DNA of 64,000 nt from Stenotrophobium sp050739895 (GCA_050739895.1 JBOICK010000018.1:26161-90160), one strand, 5' to 3'; shown: positions 8,357 through 16,930, counted from the first letter of the stretch. Made by a program: numbers and translations. The notes: generated by a model not told the origin, from the letters alone.

Positions 8357-9499
8357 TCAACCACGGCCGACCAAAGAGCGCGCGATCACTTCCTTCATGA
8401 TTTCCGAAGTGCCGCCGTAAATGCGCTGGATGCGCGCGTCGGCGTAGTAGCGCGAGATCGGGTACTCGGTCATGTAGCCGTAGCCGCCGAACAGCTGCAG
8501 GCAGGCGTCGGTGACGCGGCCTTCCATCTCGGTGGTGGCGAGCTTGATCATCGCCGCGGTCGGCACGTCGAGTTTGCCCTCGGCGTACTGGGCGTTGCAC
8601 TTCTCGACGAAGGCGCGGTGCACTTCGATGTCAGTCTTGCACTTCGCCAGTTCAAAGCGCGTGTTCTGCATCGACGCGATGCTGACGCCGAAAGCCTTGC
8701 GCGTCATGGTGTATTCGATGGCTTTTTCCAGCGCGCCCTGGGCGTGGCCGACGGCGGAGACCGCCAGCACCAGGCGTTCGCGCGGCAGTTCGTCAATCAG
8801 GTGGCCGAAGCCGCCGCCGACGCGGCCGAGCACTTCATCCGCGCCAACTTTCACGTTGTCGAAAAACAGTTCCGAGGTATCCGCGCTGTGCAGGCCAATC
8901 TTGTCCAGATTGCGGCCGCGCTTGAAGCCGGGCAGGGATGTGTCGAGCGTGAACAGCGTCGTGCCCTTGGCGCCGGCTTTGGGGTCGGTCTTGGTCGCCA
9001 GCACTACCACGCCGGCGTTCTGGCCGTTGGTGATGAAGGTCTTGGAGCCGTTGATGAGGTAGTGATCTCCGTCCAGCGTTGCGCTGGTCTTGATGCCTTG
9101 CAGGTCGGACCCTGCACCCGGTTCGGACATGCCGATGGCGCCGATGCATTCGCCAGTCGCCATGCGCGGCAGGTATTTCTTCTTCTGCACTTCAGTGCCC
9201 AGATGCAGGATGTAAGGCGCGGCGATGTCCGAGTGCACTGTGAGATTCGACGCCAGCGCGAGGAAACCCATGCGCGCTGCTTCCTCGACCACCACGCAGG
9301 AAAACTCGAACGGTGCACCGATGCCGCCGTATTCCTCCGGCTGGTCTACGCACAGCAGTCCGGCTTCGCCCATCTTCAGGTACAGCGATTTCGGCAGGAT
9401 GCCGTCACGCTCCCATTGCTCGTAGTTGGGCTCGACGTGGTTTTTCAAAAAGCGCACGACATTGTCGCGAAAGAGTTCGATTTCAGCGTGATTGCTCAT
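8357..9499 (-). CDS. Acyl-CoA dehydrogenase
   Basis: At 380 residues this is a standard-length flavin acyl-CoA dehydrogenase, which introduces the 2,3 double bond in acyl-CoA and passes electrons to ETF. The N-terminal helical domain has LRVEPNYEQWERDGILPK-like features and QPEEYGGIGAPFEFS. The flavin-binding middle has GAIGMSEPGAGSDLQGIKTSA and YLINGSKTFITNG, and the C-terminus has QLFGGYGYMTEYPISRYYADARIQRIYGGTSEIMK with the glutamate of this class. It is not in the same operon as the second dehydrogenase at 58477. The next minus-strand gene upstream is the small DUF6265-type protein, 27 bases away. Confidence 0.92.
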   Translation of the reverse strand: MSNHAEIELFRDNVVRFLKNHVEPNYEQWERDGILPKSLYLKMGEAGLLCVDQPEEYGGIGAPFEFSCVVVEEAARMGFLALASNLTVHSDIAAPYILHLGTEVQKKKYLPRMATGECIGAIGMSEPGAGSDLQGIKTSATLDGDHYLINGSKTFITNGQNAGVVVLATKTDPKAGAKGTTLFTLDTSLPGFKRGRNLDKIGLHSADTSELFFDNVKVGADEVLGRVGGGFGHLIDELPRERLVLAVSAVGHAQGALEKAIEYTMTRKAFGVSIASMQNTRFELAKCKTDIEVHRAFVEKCNAQYAEGKLDVPTAAMIKLATTEMEGRVTDACLQLFGGYGYMTEYPISRYYADARIQRIYGGTSEIMKEVIARSLVGRG

Positions 9500-9526
9500 G
9501 GTCTGTTTTGTTGTGAAAGTCAGTGA

Positions 9527-10003
9527 TTAAGGGGTGCTACAGGAAATACGTTTCATCGGGAAAATTGTGGAGGCAGGCTTGCCGCCGACGGTGCCTTCGA
9601 GTTTTTCGGTCAGCGCATCCGGCGCCGTGAATTCGTAAGTGACGCGATACGGAAACACGCTGGGATCGTCCAGGCTCTCGAACACTGCCTTGGAGCCCTG
9701 CAACTGGGTCATGCCCAGATGGTGTTCGGCGCCACCGTGGGATTGATCGATCAATTCAAAACCATCGCCGCTGGTGACGATGCGCAGGTAGTCGAAATCC
9801 CTGGTGAAACCATCGGCGACGCGACTGCCAACTCCGAGGACGCTGTTGCCGGTGGCCGGAAGCCAATGCTCCGCGTAACTGCTGCCACCACTGGTATATC
9901 CCCAGCAACCTGTCATCCAGCCAAATGAGGTGGCACGTGGCGCATCGGCGGCAGACGCGGCGGCGGAGACAGCGAAACCCAGAATCATGATCAGCAGGCG
10001 CAT
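9527..10003 (-). CDS. Small exported protein of DUF6265 type
   Basis: The 158-residue product has a clear Sec signal (LLIMILGFAVSAAASAADA, cleaved near residue 19). The mature part begins FGWMTGCWGYTSGGSSYAEHW, where GCW followed by E-W is typical of the DUF6265 family of small lipocalin-like beta-barrels. The rest alternates strands (SVLGVGSRV, FDYLRIV, VTYEFTAPDALTEKLEG). A ligand is not known. GAGGAG precedes the start by 7 bases. Transcription would run into the acyl-CoA dehydrogenase gene. AT-core element A begins 24 bases upstream of the start codon. Confidence 0.72.
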   Translation of the reverse strand: MRLLIMILGFAVSAAASAADAPRATSFGWMTGCWGYTSGGSSYAEHWLPATGNSVLGVGSRVADGFTRDFDYLRIVTSGDGFELIDQSHGGAEHHLGMTQLQGSKAVFESLDDPSVFPYRVTYEFTAPDALTEKLEGTVGGKPASTIFPMKRISCSTP

Positions 10004-10026
10004 GGTTTTCTCCTCGAATAGATCAT

Positions 10027-10130
10027 CCGCTATTACAGTTCTGGCCGTGCAATATGTTTTAATATATTAAATATATATAAAATAAATTAATATAATAAAA
10101 CAAAATAATGCAGCCCATGCAACACAGCGG
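10027..10130. repeat. AT-core palindromic element, copy A
   Basis: Arms are CCGCT (10027-10031) and AGCGG (10126-10130). Each arm is separated by exactly 23 bases from a 48-base core (10055-10102) that begins TGTT and ends AACA. In the core 46 of 48 bases are A or T. The outer 16 bases of the core on each side are complementary at 15 positions (TGTTTTAATATATTAA against TTAATATAATAAAACA), so it can form a cruciform or hairpin. It sits between divergent genes starting at 10003 and 10267. Four more copies share the geometry. Confidence 0.75.
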
Positions 10131-10266
10131 GTGCCGATTTTAACGTGCTTTGGACAGCCGGATGCTGCAATAACCAATAGCGTGCAAGGACATTGGAATA
10201 TTGTGGGTCGCCCGGCAGGCGCCTAGACTGCTCCTCGTTCTACATCAATACCCACGGAGAAGATTT

Positions 10267-10878
10267 ATGACTGCAATACGCGCAGTGCTGATCGGGGTCT
10301 TCTTGCTGTTCGTGTCAGTGGCGTTCGCGGCTGATCTCAACAAGGGAATTCAGGCGTTTCATCTCGGAGACTATGCGGCCGCCCAGGCCGAATTCCGGCC
10401 GCTGGCGGTGCAGGGAAATGCGCAGGCCCAATTCAATCTCGGCGTCATTTACGACAAGGGTCTGGGTGTGCAGCAGGATGATGCCGAGGCCGCGCAATGG
10501 TTCCGCGAGTCCGCCGGGCAGGGCGACGCCAACGCCCAGTACGCTCTCGGCGTGCTTTACGCCGACGGCCGCGGCGTGGCGCAAGATGATGCCGCTGCCG
10601 TGCAGTGGTATCGCAAGGCCGCCGCGCAGGGCTCGGCGCTCGCCCAGAACAATCTCGGCACAATCTACGAGTTCGGCAAAGGCGTGACGCAGGATTACGC
10701 CAAGGCTTATGCGCTGTTCAACCTCTCGGCATCGATCGACGCCACGGACGACAACAAGGCAACAGCGGCTCGTGTGCATGTCATGCGCTTGATGACTCCG
10801 GCGCAGATCACGGCCGGGCAGGCATTGACCCTGGAAATGCAGAAAGTCGGCGTGCTCCAAGCACTGGATGCGCAATAG
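10267..10878 (+). CDS. Exported Sel1-repeat (TPR-like) protein
   Basis: The 203-residue product starts at the ATG 10267, which has GGAGA 7 bases upstream; the frame is open further but that part is not protein-like. A signal peptide (AVLIGVFLLFVSVAFAADL) is followed by Sel1 repeats of about 36 residues with the pattern A-Q-x-x-L-G-x-x-Y-x-x-G-x-G-V-x-x-D-x-x-x-A (for example AQFNLGVIYDKGLGVQQDDAEA, AQYALGVLYADGRGVAQDD and AQNNLGTIYEFGKGVTQDY). Such proteins are periplasmic scaffolds. The partner is unknown. It is convergent with aguB. Confidence 0.85.
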   Translation: MTAIRAVLIGVFLLFVSVAFAADLNKGIQAFHLGDYAAAQAEFRPLAVQGNAQAQFNLGVIYDKGLGVQQDDAEAAQWFRESAGQGDANAQYALGVLYADGRGVAQDDAAAVQWYRKAAAQGSALAQNNLGTIYEFGKGVTQDYAKAYALFNLSASIDATDDNKATAARVHVMRLMTPAQITAGQALTLEMQKVGVLQALDAQ

Positions 10879-10941
10879 CCGGACGAAGATTGCGCGTGTT
10901 CACGGGTTAGCATTGAGTCTGCATCCTGACAGGCCTTGTGC

Positions 10942-11847
10942 TCAATCGCGGAAGCGGCGACTAAGGTCGGCGTAAGCATCCACCCGCCGATCGCGCAAAA
11001 ACGGCCACCAGCGCCGCACGTGCTCGGAGCGGGCAAGGTCCACGTCGACCAGCAGCACATCCTCGCGCTCGCCGGCCTGGGCGAGAATTTCACCCTGCGG
11101 GCCTGCGACGAAACTATGGCCCCAGAATTGTGAACCGGCAGTCTGCCCGGTGGGATCAGCCTCGAAGCCGACGCGGTTGGCGACCAGCACCGGCAGGCCG
11201 TTGGCGACCGCATGCGAGCGCTGGATCGTGACCCAGGCGTCGCGCTGGCGGGCCTGTTCGTCGGGCGCGTCCGCCGGGTTCCAGCCGATGGCGGTGGGAT
11301 ACAGCAGCAGTTCGGCGCCGGCCAGCGCCATCAGGCGCGCGGCTTCTGGATACCACTGGTCCCAGCACACCAGCACGCCGAGTTTGCCGACGCTGGTCTG
11401 TATCGGCGTGAATCCACCGCCTGCGGCTGAACCGGCGTCGCCGGGGGTGAAATAGAATTTTTCGTAGTAGCCGGGATCGTCCGGGATGTGCATCTTGCGA
11501 TAGGTGCCGGCGAGCGAGCCGTCACGCTCCAGCACCACCGCGGTGTTGTGATACAGGCCGGGCGCGCGCTTCTCGAACAGCGAGCCGACGATAACGATGC
11601 CCAGCGACTTCGCCAGCTTGCCCAGCCACTGCGTTGACGGACCGGGAATGGTCTCGGCCAGATCGAACAGTTCCGTGCTTTCATGCTGGCAGAAATACAG
11701 CGAGGTATGCAGTTCCTGCAGCAGCACCAGTTGCGCGCCGCCGGCATGCGCTGCGCGGATGCCGTCTTCGGACATTTGCAAATTGAGTTTGCGGTCGGCG
11801 GTACAGGGCTGCTGTACCAGCGCGGCGCGGAGCGTGTGTGGTTTCAT
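10942..11847 (-). CDS. aguB: N-carbamoylputrescine amidase
   Basis: This nitrilase-superfamily enzyme of 301 residues hydrolyses N-carbamoylputrescine to putrescine, ammonia and CO2. The catalytic triad is visible: Glu in LVLLQELHTSLYFCQ, Lys in YRKMHIPDDPGYYEKFYF and Cys in GVLVCWDQWYPEAARLMAL. The start at 11847 (MKPHTLRAALVQ) overlaps the stop of the agmatine deiminase gene in an ATGA arrangement, so the pair is translationally coupled and forms the agmatine route to putrescine. The frame is open upstream of 11847 but there it overlaps the aguA coding end. Confidence 0.92.
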   Translation of the reverse strand: MKPHTLRAALVQQPCTADRKLNLQMSEDGIRAAHAGGAQLVLLQELHTSLYFCQHESTELFDLAETIPGPSTQWLGKLAKSLGIVIVGSLFEKRAPGLYHNTAVVLERDGSLAGTYRKMHIPDDPGYYEKFYFTPGDAGSAAGGGFTPIQTSVGKLGVLVCWDQWYPEAARLMALAGAELLLYPTAIGWNPADAPDEQARQRDAWVTIQRSHAVANGLPVLVANRVGFEADPTGQTAGSQFWGHSFVAGPQGEILAQAGEREDVLLVDVDLARSEHVRRWWPFLRDRRVDAYADLSRRFRD

Positions 11848-12875
11848 GGCGTTTGCGGTATCTGCATGGTGACGCAATGGAGGCTCCCATACTGGTTGAT
11901 CAGCGCGCGGCAATCAATGCCGATGACCTCGCGGTCAGGAAAGCAGGGGCGCAGGCGCTCCAGCGCAATCGCATCGTTGCGTGCATCGCCGTAGATCGGT
12001 ACCAGCACCGCGCCGTTGAGAATCAGGAAGTTCGGATAACCCGCCGGCAGGCGCTTGCCGTCCTCGTCGTGAATCGCAGCGGGCAGCGGCAGCGGCACCA
12101 GCGTGTAGGGTTGGCCGTTGGTCTGGCGCAGCGCCTGTAACTCCTGCTCCAGCGCTTTGAGGTCGTCGTAATGCTCATCGCTGCGATCATCGCAGGCCTG
12201 GTAAGCAATGGTGTGTGCATCACAGAAGCGGGCGATTGTGTCGATGTGGCCGTCGGTGTCGTCGCCGATCAGGTCGCCATGCTTGAGCCACAGCACGCGG
12301 CTCAGGCCGAACCAGTTCGTGAGTTGTTGTTCAATCTGCGCTTTGCTGAACTGCGGATTCCGCGTAGTCGCGAGCAGGCAGCGCTCGGTGGTCAGCAGGG
12401 TGCCGAGCCCGTCGCTTTCGATGCCGCCGCCTTCAAGCACGAACTCCAGTGTTTCTACCGGCCCCGGCCACACGTTTTGAGCCGCGAGCTTACGGGTGAT
12501 CTGGGTGTCCAGTGATGCGTCGAACTTGTTGCCCCAGCCGTTGAAGACGAAATCCAGATGCACCAGCTTGCCGTTGCGAAGTACCGTGACCGGCCCATGG
12601 TCGCGTGCCCAGACATCGTTGCTCGGCACTTGATAAATCCGCAGGCGCGAGGCGATGGCGCCCGCGTCTACTAGCCGCTGTTTGAGTGTGGCCGGTTCGA
12701 GGCCGTAGCCGACAATGACATCTTCGTGCCGGCTGATGGCGACGGCGATTTCAATGAAGTTGCGCTCGACCGCGTCGAACTGGCGCGCGAAGTCGCCTTC
12801 GGCGCGCGGCCAGGTGAGTTGCACGGCCGACTGCGGCGCCCATTCGGCGGGAAGCTGTAGGGTCTGATTCGACAT
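11844..12875 (-). CDS. aguA: Agmatine deiminase
   Basis: The 343-residue protein converts agmatine to N-carbamoylputrescine and ammonia. Family motifs are VWARDHGPVTVLRNGKL, LEGGGIESDGLGTLLTTERCLL and HGDLIGDDTDGHIDTIARF. The catalytic cysteine lies near the end in NQYGSLHCVTMQIPQ. Length matches the porphyromonas-type peptidylarginine/agmatine deiminase family. It lies directly before aguB with a 4-base overlap. A minus-strand terminator separates it from the small exported protein upstream, so it probably has its own promoter in 12876-12902. Confidence 0.93.
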   Translation of the reverse strand: MSNQTLQLPAEWAPQSAVQLTWPRAEGDFARQFDAVERNFIEIAVAISRHEDVIVGYGLEPATLKQRLVDAGAIASRLRIYQVPSNDVWARDHGPVTVLRNGKLVHLDFVFNGWGNKFDASLDTQITRKLAAQNVWPGPVETLEFVLEGGGIESDGLGTLLTTERCLLATTRNPQFSKAQIEQQLTNWFGLSRVLWLKHGDLIGDDTDGHIDTIARFCDAHTIAYQACDDRSDEHYDDLKALEQELQALRQTNGQPYTLVPLPLPAAIHDEDGKRLPAGYPNFLILNGAVLVPIYGDARNDAIALERLRPCFPDREVIGIDCRALINQYGSLHCVTMQIPQTP

Positions 12876-12889
12876 TCCTGTTCTCAGCG

Positions 12890-12920
12890 GTGAAACGAAA
12901 ACGGGGCGCCTGCGCGCCCC
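12890..12920 (-). terminator. Intrinsic terminator of the 12949 gene
   Basis: On the minus strand GGGGCGC and GCGCCCC (12920-12903) form a 7-pair stem with a 4-base loop, followed by GTTTTCGTTT. It lies 28 bases after the stop of the small exported protein and in front of aguA. Confidence 0.7.
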
Positions 12921-12948
12921 GGAAGTTGTAGTGCGTGCAGGTGCGCGG

Positions 12949-13308
12949 TCAGGGCGGCGGTGTGCGCAATCCCTGTGTGGTCTGCACCGGCGTCAGGTGC
13001 CCGGGTACGACGGCATCGATGACGACGCTTTTTTCAAAAAACACCGCAAACTGCGGATAGTCCCAGCGCGTGATGGCCGGATGCCTGGGCTCATGTCCGC
13101 CGACCGCCGCGTGTCTGACCGAGGGCTCGCCGAACTCCCTGAGCACTTCGGCCATGTGTGCGCCGCGCTGCGGCAGCACTGCGGGAAGCGGTTTGGCATC
13201 GGTCGCCGTGTCTGGTGTTGTGTCTGGCGGCGGCAAGTTCAATTGATCCGCGCGCGCTACGCCGACCACGGCCAGCGCCAGTATCGTCACGTATAAAATC
13301 TTGGGCAT
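12949..13308 (-). CDS. Small periplasmic protein of unknown function
   Basis: The 119-residue product from the ATG at 13308 has a signal peptide (ILYVTILALAVVGVARADQ). A proline- and threonine-rich linker follows, then a compact domain (RGAHMAEVLREFGEPSVRHAAVG, ITRWDYPQFAVFFEKSVVIDAVVPGH). The pattern of a helix starting MAEVLREFGEP and two strands around W-Y-F-V-F recalls BamE/SmpA-like small outer-membrane-associated folds, which is an inference. It sits 64 bases after the E2 gene on the same strand and could be transcribed with the dehydrogenase operon. Confidence 0.65.
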   Translation of the reverse strand: MPKILYVTILALAVVGVARADQLNLPPPDTTPDTATDAKPLPAVLPQRGAHMAEVLREFGEPSVRHAAVGGHEPRHPAITRWDYPQFAVFFEKSVVIDAVVPGHLTPVQTTQGLRTPPP

Positions 13309-13372
13309 ATCGCGGTCCCCGATGGCTGCGCGGACTATAGCACTGGTGCCCTCTGGCAAAAAAGCGGCGCAG

Positions 13373-14554
13373 CTATCGCGCTGCTTGCAAATCTCCAATC
13401 ATGGCCGACAGGAAACGCGTTGCCTCGCCGCCGGTGACGGCGCGGTGATCGAAGGTGATCGACAGCGGCAACACGCGGCTGATTTTGATTTCGCCGTTGA
13501 TCGGAACCACTGCATCGCGCGTCGCTCCGGCGGCGATGATCGCGACCGTCGGCGGCACGATCACCGGCGTCGCATATTTGCCGCCGAACTTGCCGAAGTT
13601 TGAAAGCGTGATGGTATAACCGCGCAGTTCCTCCGGCGGTACCGTGCGGCTTTTGGTCGCAGCTTTCATTTTTTCGAGGCCCGCGCGCAGCGAGGCTTCG
13701 TCGCGGCTGGCGACATCCTGTAGCACTACCACGAACAATCCTTCCGGTGTGTCCACCGCCATGCCGAGGTGGACTTTGTCGAGCAGGCGGCGGCCGATCT
13801 CGACATGATCAAACCAGGCATTGAGCGCCGGCTCGGCCTTGCAGCCGGCGACGATCGCGCGGATCAGGCGCAGCGTCATGTCCTGCTTGCTGTTGTGCCA
13901 GGCGTGCAGCACAGCGTCGTCGGTGACGGTAGTGTGCATCACTTCATCGCGCGACTGCGACATGGTCTGCGCCATCGCCTTGCGCGCGCCGCGCAGTTTT
14001 TCCAGCGGCCCGACTTCAGTCAGCACTTTATGCACGCGCTGCACGTCGTTGGCGGTGACCATGCCGTCGGGTCCGGTCGGCGTGATGATGGTGAGGTCGA
14101 CGTTGAGGCGATGGGCGAGGGCGCGCACCGCCGGCGTGACCTTGAGGCCGGCGGCGGTGCCAACGCTGGTAGCTTTTTCGGCGACCACTTCATTGCCCTG
14201 CTTCATCGCGCCGACGACGACACCGGTGTCGCGAATCGGGGCAGCTTTTTCCCTCTCCCCTTGCGGGAGAGGCGGCGAGGCACGCTCGTCGGGGAGAGGG
14301 GTGTGAGCCGCAGGCGAATCTTCTCCTTCAAAAGTAACGAGCGGTTTGCCGACCTCGACAGTGTCGCCGGATTTGCCGTGCAGCTTGAGAATTTTCCCAG
14401 CCAGCGGACTCGGCACCTCGACCACCGCCTTGGCGGTTTCCACCGACACCAGCGGCTGGTCGATCTTGACCGTGTCGCCTTCCTGCACATGCCATTCGCG
14501 GATGTCGGCTTCTTGTAGCCCTTCGCCTAGATCAGGTAATTTGAAGATGCTCAT
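13373..14554 (-). CDS. Dihydrolipoamide acyltransferase (E2) of a 2-oxoacid dehydrogenase complex
   Basis: The 393-residue E2 has an N-terminal lipoyl domain (lipoyl-lysine Lys42 in SVETAKAVVEV). A linker comes next, then a subunit-binding domain (VTPAVRALAHRLNVDLTII, about 140-170) and the acyltransferase core. The core ends with FDHRAVTGGEATRFL, in which the usual Asp of HRxxDG is replaced by Thr-Gly-Gly. The linker at about residues 83-102 is a translated copy of a CCCTCTCC-type DNA repeat (14251-14307). The substrate could be pyruvate or branched-chain 2-oxoacids; gene order E1-alpha, E1-beta, E2 fits either. No E3 gene follows. Confidence 0.88.
   Translation of the reverse strand: MSIFKLPDLGEGLQEADIREWHVQEGDTVKIDQPLVSVETAKAVVEVPSPLAGKILKLHGKSGDTVEVGKPLVTFEGEDSPAAHTPLPDERASPPLPQGEREKAAPIRDTGVVVGAMKQGNEVVAEKATSVGTAAGLKVTPAVRALAHRLNVDLTIITPTGPDGMVTANDVQRVHKVLTEVGPLEKLRGARKAMAQTMSQSRDEVMHTTVTDDAVLHAWHNSKQDMTLRLIRAIVAGCKAEPALNAWFDHVEIGRRLLDKVHLGMAVDTPEGLFVVVLQDVASRDEASLRAGLEKMKAATKSRTVPPEELRGYTITLSNFGKFGGKYATPVIVPPTVAIIAAGATRDAVVPINGEIKISRVLPLSITFDHRAVTGGEATRFLSAMIGDLQAAR
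14251..14307. repeat. CCCTCTCC-type inverted repeat lying inside the E2 coding region
   Basis: CCCTCTCCCCTTGCGGGAGAGG is followed by a divergent part and GGGGAGAGGGGTGTGAG. The same class of repeat stands intergenically at 14579-14605. On the coding strand it is read through in frame as the linker PLPDERASPPLPQGEREK, so the insertion added residues without breaking the gene. Confidence 0.65.
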
Positions 14555-14578
14555 GCTCGCAGTTCCTCAGTTTTTATT

Positions 14579-14605
14579 CCCTCTCCCCGCAAGCGGGGGA
14601 GAGGG
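14579..14605. repeat. CCCTCTCC-type intergenic hairpin between E1-beta and E2 genes
   Basis: CCCTCTCCCCGC, two A residues, then GCGGGGGAGAGGG form a near-perfect hairpin in the 60-base gap between the two genes. It may act as a processing or attenuation site between E1-beta and E2 in the operon transcript. It is related to the copy inside the E2 gene. Confidence 0.65.
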
Positions 14606-14614
14606 AGACAAGAA

Positions 14615-15601
14615 TTATTTCGGTGCGATCTCAAACACCTTGCGCACCTCGCGCAGGATGCGTTCGATGTCCGGGATATATGCCAGTTCCTGCTTGGCCA
14701 GCGGCATGATGGTGTCGTAGCCGGAGGCGCGCATCACCGGCGCGAACAGGGTCAGCAAGCCGTGTTCGGCGATGTTGGCGGCGATCTCGCTGGCCCAGCC
14801 GCCGGCACGCGGCGCTTCCTGCACGATCACGCAGCGGCCGGTCTTGGCGATGCTGGCGAGGATGGTGTCGATGTCGAGCGGCTTGAGCGTGGCGACATCG
14901 ATCAGTTCAGCGGAGATGCCCTGCCCGGCGAGCGCGTCGGCGGCGAGGCGGGTGTCGTGCATCATCGCGCCCCAGCTGATCAGCGTGACATCGCTGCCCT
15001 CGCGGTCGATGAAGCAGCTGTCCAGCGGCAGGGCTTCGCCGTTGTCTTCAACCGGCTGCTTGAATAAGCGGTAGCAGCGTGTCGGTTCGAGAAAAATCAC
15101 CGGGTCGGGATCGCGGATCGCCGCCAGCAGCAGGCCGTAGGCGCGCGCCGGAGTGGAGGGGCAGACCACGCGGATGCCGGGCATTTGAGCAAAGGTCGTC
15201 TCCAGCGATTCCGAGTGATGCTCCGGGGCGTGGATGCCGCCGCCGTTGGGCGCGCGGATCACCAGCGGGCAGGACAGGCGGCCGCGCGTGCGGTTGCGAT
15301 AGCGTGTCGCGTGATTGACGATCTGGTCCACACATGGGTACATGAAGCCGCTGAACTGGATTTCCGCGACCGGCTTGATGCCCTGAGTGGACAGGCCGAT
15401 CGCCATCGCCGCGACCAGTGTTTCCGCCAGCGGCGTGTCGATCACGCGATCGGCGCCGAACTTGTCGAGCAGGCCGACGGTGGCACGGAACACGCCGCCG
15501 TTGCGGCCGATGTCCTCGCCGAGCACAACCACGTCGGCATCGCGCGCCATCTCGGAATGCAGGGCGAGGTTGATTGCCTCGATCAGTGCGAGATTGGCCA
15601 T
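14615..15601 (-). CDS. 2-oxoacid dehydrogenase E1 component, beta subunit
   Basis: The 328-residue product (start ATG at 15601, MANLALIEAINLALHSEM) is the E1-beta of a heterotetrameric thiamine-diphosphate dehydrogenase. Recognisable stretches are VVVLGEDIGRNGGVFRATVGL, DTPLAETLVAAMAIGL, EIQFSGFMYPCVDQIVNHA, APNGGGIHAPEHHSES and a transketolase C-terminal domain with DLIDVATLKPLD-like ELIDVATLKPLDIDTI. The start codon shares one base with the stop of the E1-alpha gene (TGATG), so the subunits are translationally coupled. An in-frame extension to 15652 would overlap E1-alpha more and is not preferred. Confidence 0.92.
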   Translation of the reverse strand: MANLALIEAINLALHSEMARDADVVVLGEDIGRNGGVFRATVGLLDKFGADRVIDTPLAETLVAAMAIGLSTQGIKPVAEIQFSGFMYPCVDQIVNHATRYRNRTRGRLSCPLVIRAPNGGGIHAPEHHSESLETTFAQMPGIRVVCPSTPARAYGLLLAAIRDPDPVIFLEPTRCYRLFKQPVEDNGEALPLDSCFIDREGSDVTLISWGAMMHDTRLAADALAGQGISAELIDVATLKPLDIDTILASIAKTGRCVIVQEAPRAGGWASEIAANIAEHGLLTLFAPVMRASGYDTIMPLAKQELAYIPDIERILREVRKVFEIAPK

Positions 15602-16713
15602 CAGTGGTGTCCGGATTTGGGCTGCATGGACATCACTTCGTTGCGCTGCCATTCATATTGGCGCGGCAGTTTTGCATAGAGCGAATCGAACATCGCGGTC
15701 GGCGTGTCGGCGGCGATATTGAGGAAAGTCTTGGCCGCGGCTTCGGCCCTGGCGCTGCCCTCGGTATTGAGTTGCGCTTCGTCGTCGGCGCTCCACAGCT
15801 TCTGCGCTTCGAGATAGGCCTTGAGGCGCCTGATCGGACAGCGCTCCCACGCGGCCTTGACCTCGGCCTCGTCGCGGTAGCGCCGCGCATCGTCGGCGGT
15901 GGTGTGATCGTGCAGGCGGTAGGTGATGGCCTCGACCAGCGTCGGTCCGCCGCCGCTGAGGGCGCGCGCGATGGCGCGCTCCAGTACAAAGCGCGTGGCG
16001 ATGACATCGTTGCCGTCCACCTGCTCGCCGCTCATGCCACCGGCGATGGCCTTCTGCGCCAGCGTCTGCGCACCGGTCTGGCGTGCGCGCGGCAGCGAGA
16101 TCGCCCATTGATTATTGGAAACCAGGAACACGATCGGCAGGTTCCAGACTTTCGCCGAACTGATCGCCTCGTAGAAATCGCCCTTGCTGGTGGCGCCGTC
16201 GCCGCAGGAGGCGAGCACCACGCGCGATTGTTTGCGCAGCTTGAACGCATAGGCCACGCCGATGCTGTGCGGCACGTGCGTGGCGATCGGTACCGAGAAC
16301 GGGAAATCGTGATATGAGGGCGTGCCTTCCGGGAAGCACATGCCGCGCTCGTCGCCGCCCCAGTAGAGCAGCACGTTTTCCATCGGCACGCCGCGCAGGA
16401 AATTGGCGGCGTACTCGCGATAGGCCGGGATGTAGACATCGTCGGCGTCCAGCGCCATGCCGATGGCGGTGCCGACTGCTTCCTGGCCGAGACAGGCGGC
16501 GTAGGTGCCGAGCTGGCCGGTGCGCTGCAGCGCCACCGCCTTCTTGTCGAACAGGCGCGTGCTGACCATGGTCCGGTACATCGCGCGCAGTTGTTCGGGG
16601 TCGCGCGCAAAATCGGGCAGCGGCGCCAGCAGTGTGCCGTCGGCCTCGAGATAACGCGTCAGCTTGATTTCAAAACTGGCGACTGCTGTGACTGCGGGGT
16701 TGTCGCTGTTCAC
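15601..16713 (-). CDS. 2-oxoacid dehydrogenase E1 component, alpha subunit
   Basis: The 370-residue protein has the thiamine-diphosphate motif GDGATSKGDFYEAISSAKVW...NNQWAIS, the phosphorylation-loop region RLHDHTTADDARRYRD and LYWGGDERGMCFPEG. This is a decarboxylating E1-alpha of the pyruvate or branched-chain family. The N-terminal extension and the YRLHDHTTADD loop resemble BCKDH-like E1-alpha, but gammaproteobacterial members are often named pyruvate dehydrogenase. It heads a three-gene operon with E1-beta and E2. Its promoter must lie in the 274-base divergent region shared with lolC, which also holds AT-core element B. Confidence 0.92.
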   Translation of the reverse strand: MNSDNPAVTAVASFEIKLTRYLEADGTLLAPLPDFARDPEQLRAMYRTMVSTRLFDKKAVALQRTGQLGTYAACLGQEAVGTAIGMALDADDVYIPAYREYAANFLRGVPMENVLLYWGGDERGMCFPEGTPSYHDFPFSVPIATHVPHSIGVAYAFKLRKQSRVVLASCGDGATSKGDFYEAISSAKVWNLPIVFLVSNNQWAISLPRARQTGAQTLAQKAIAGGMSGEQVDGNDVIATRFVLERAIARALSGGGPTLVEAITYRLHDHTTADDARRYRDEAEVKAAWERCPIRRLKAYLEAQKLWSADDEAQLNTEGSARAEAAAKTFLNIAADTPTAMFDSLYAKLPRQYEWQRNEVMSMQPKSGHH

Positions 16714-16826
16714 GCTCGCTCCTGGATTGATTCGTTCGCGGCCCGCGTGTGCCGGGCCTTTATGGAATTCAGTCTACGGATGCGGCGTGAGTGCAGATAG
16801 CCGGATATTTCCTCATGCGGGGCGAC

Positions 16827-16930
16827 CCGCTATGCCGCATCGGCTTGCTGAGTGTGTTATTAATTATTTAATAAATAATAAAATATATTATAAATAATAA
16901 CAATTCTTCGCGGTTAAACGACGACAGCGG
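16827..16930. repeat. AT-core palindromic element, copy B
   Basis: Arms ACCCGCT (16825-16831) and AGCGGGT (16926-16932) are perfect inverted repeats. Spacers are 23 bases on each side, and the 48-base core (16855-16902) runs from TGTTATTA to TAATAACA with 46 A/T. The first 13 core bases pair with the last 13 with one mismatch. It occupies the divergent promoter region of the E1-alpha operon and lolC and ends 58 bases before the lolC start. Confidence 0.78.
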
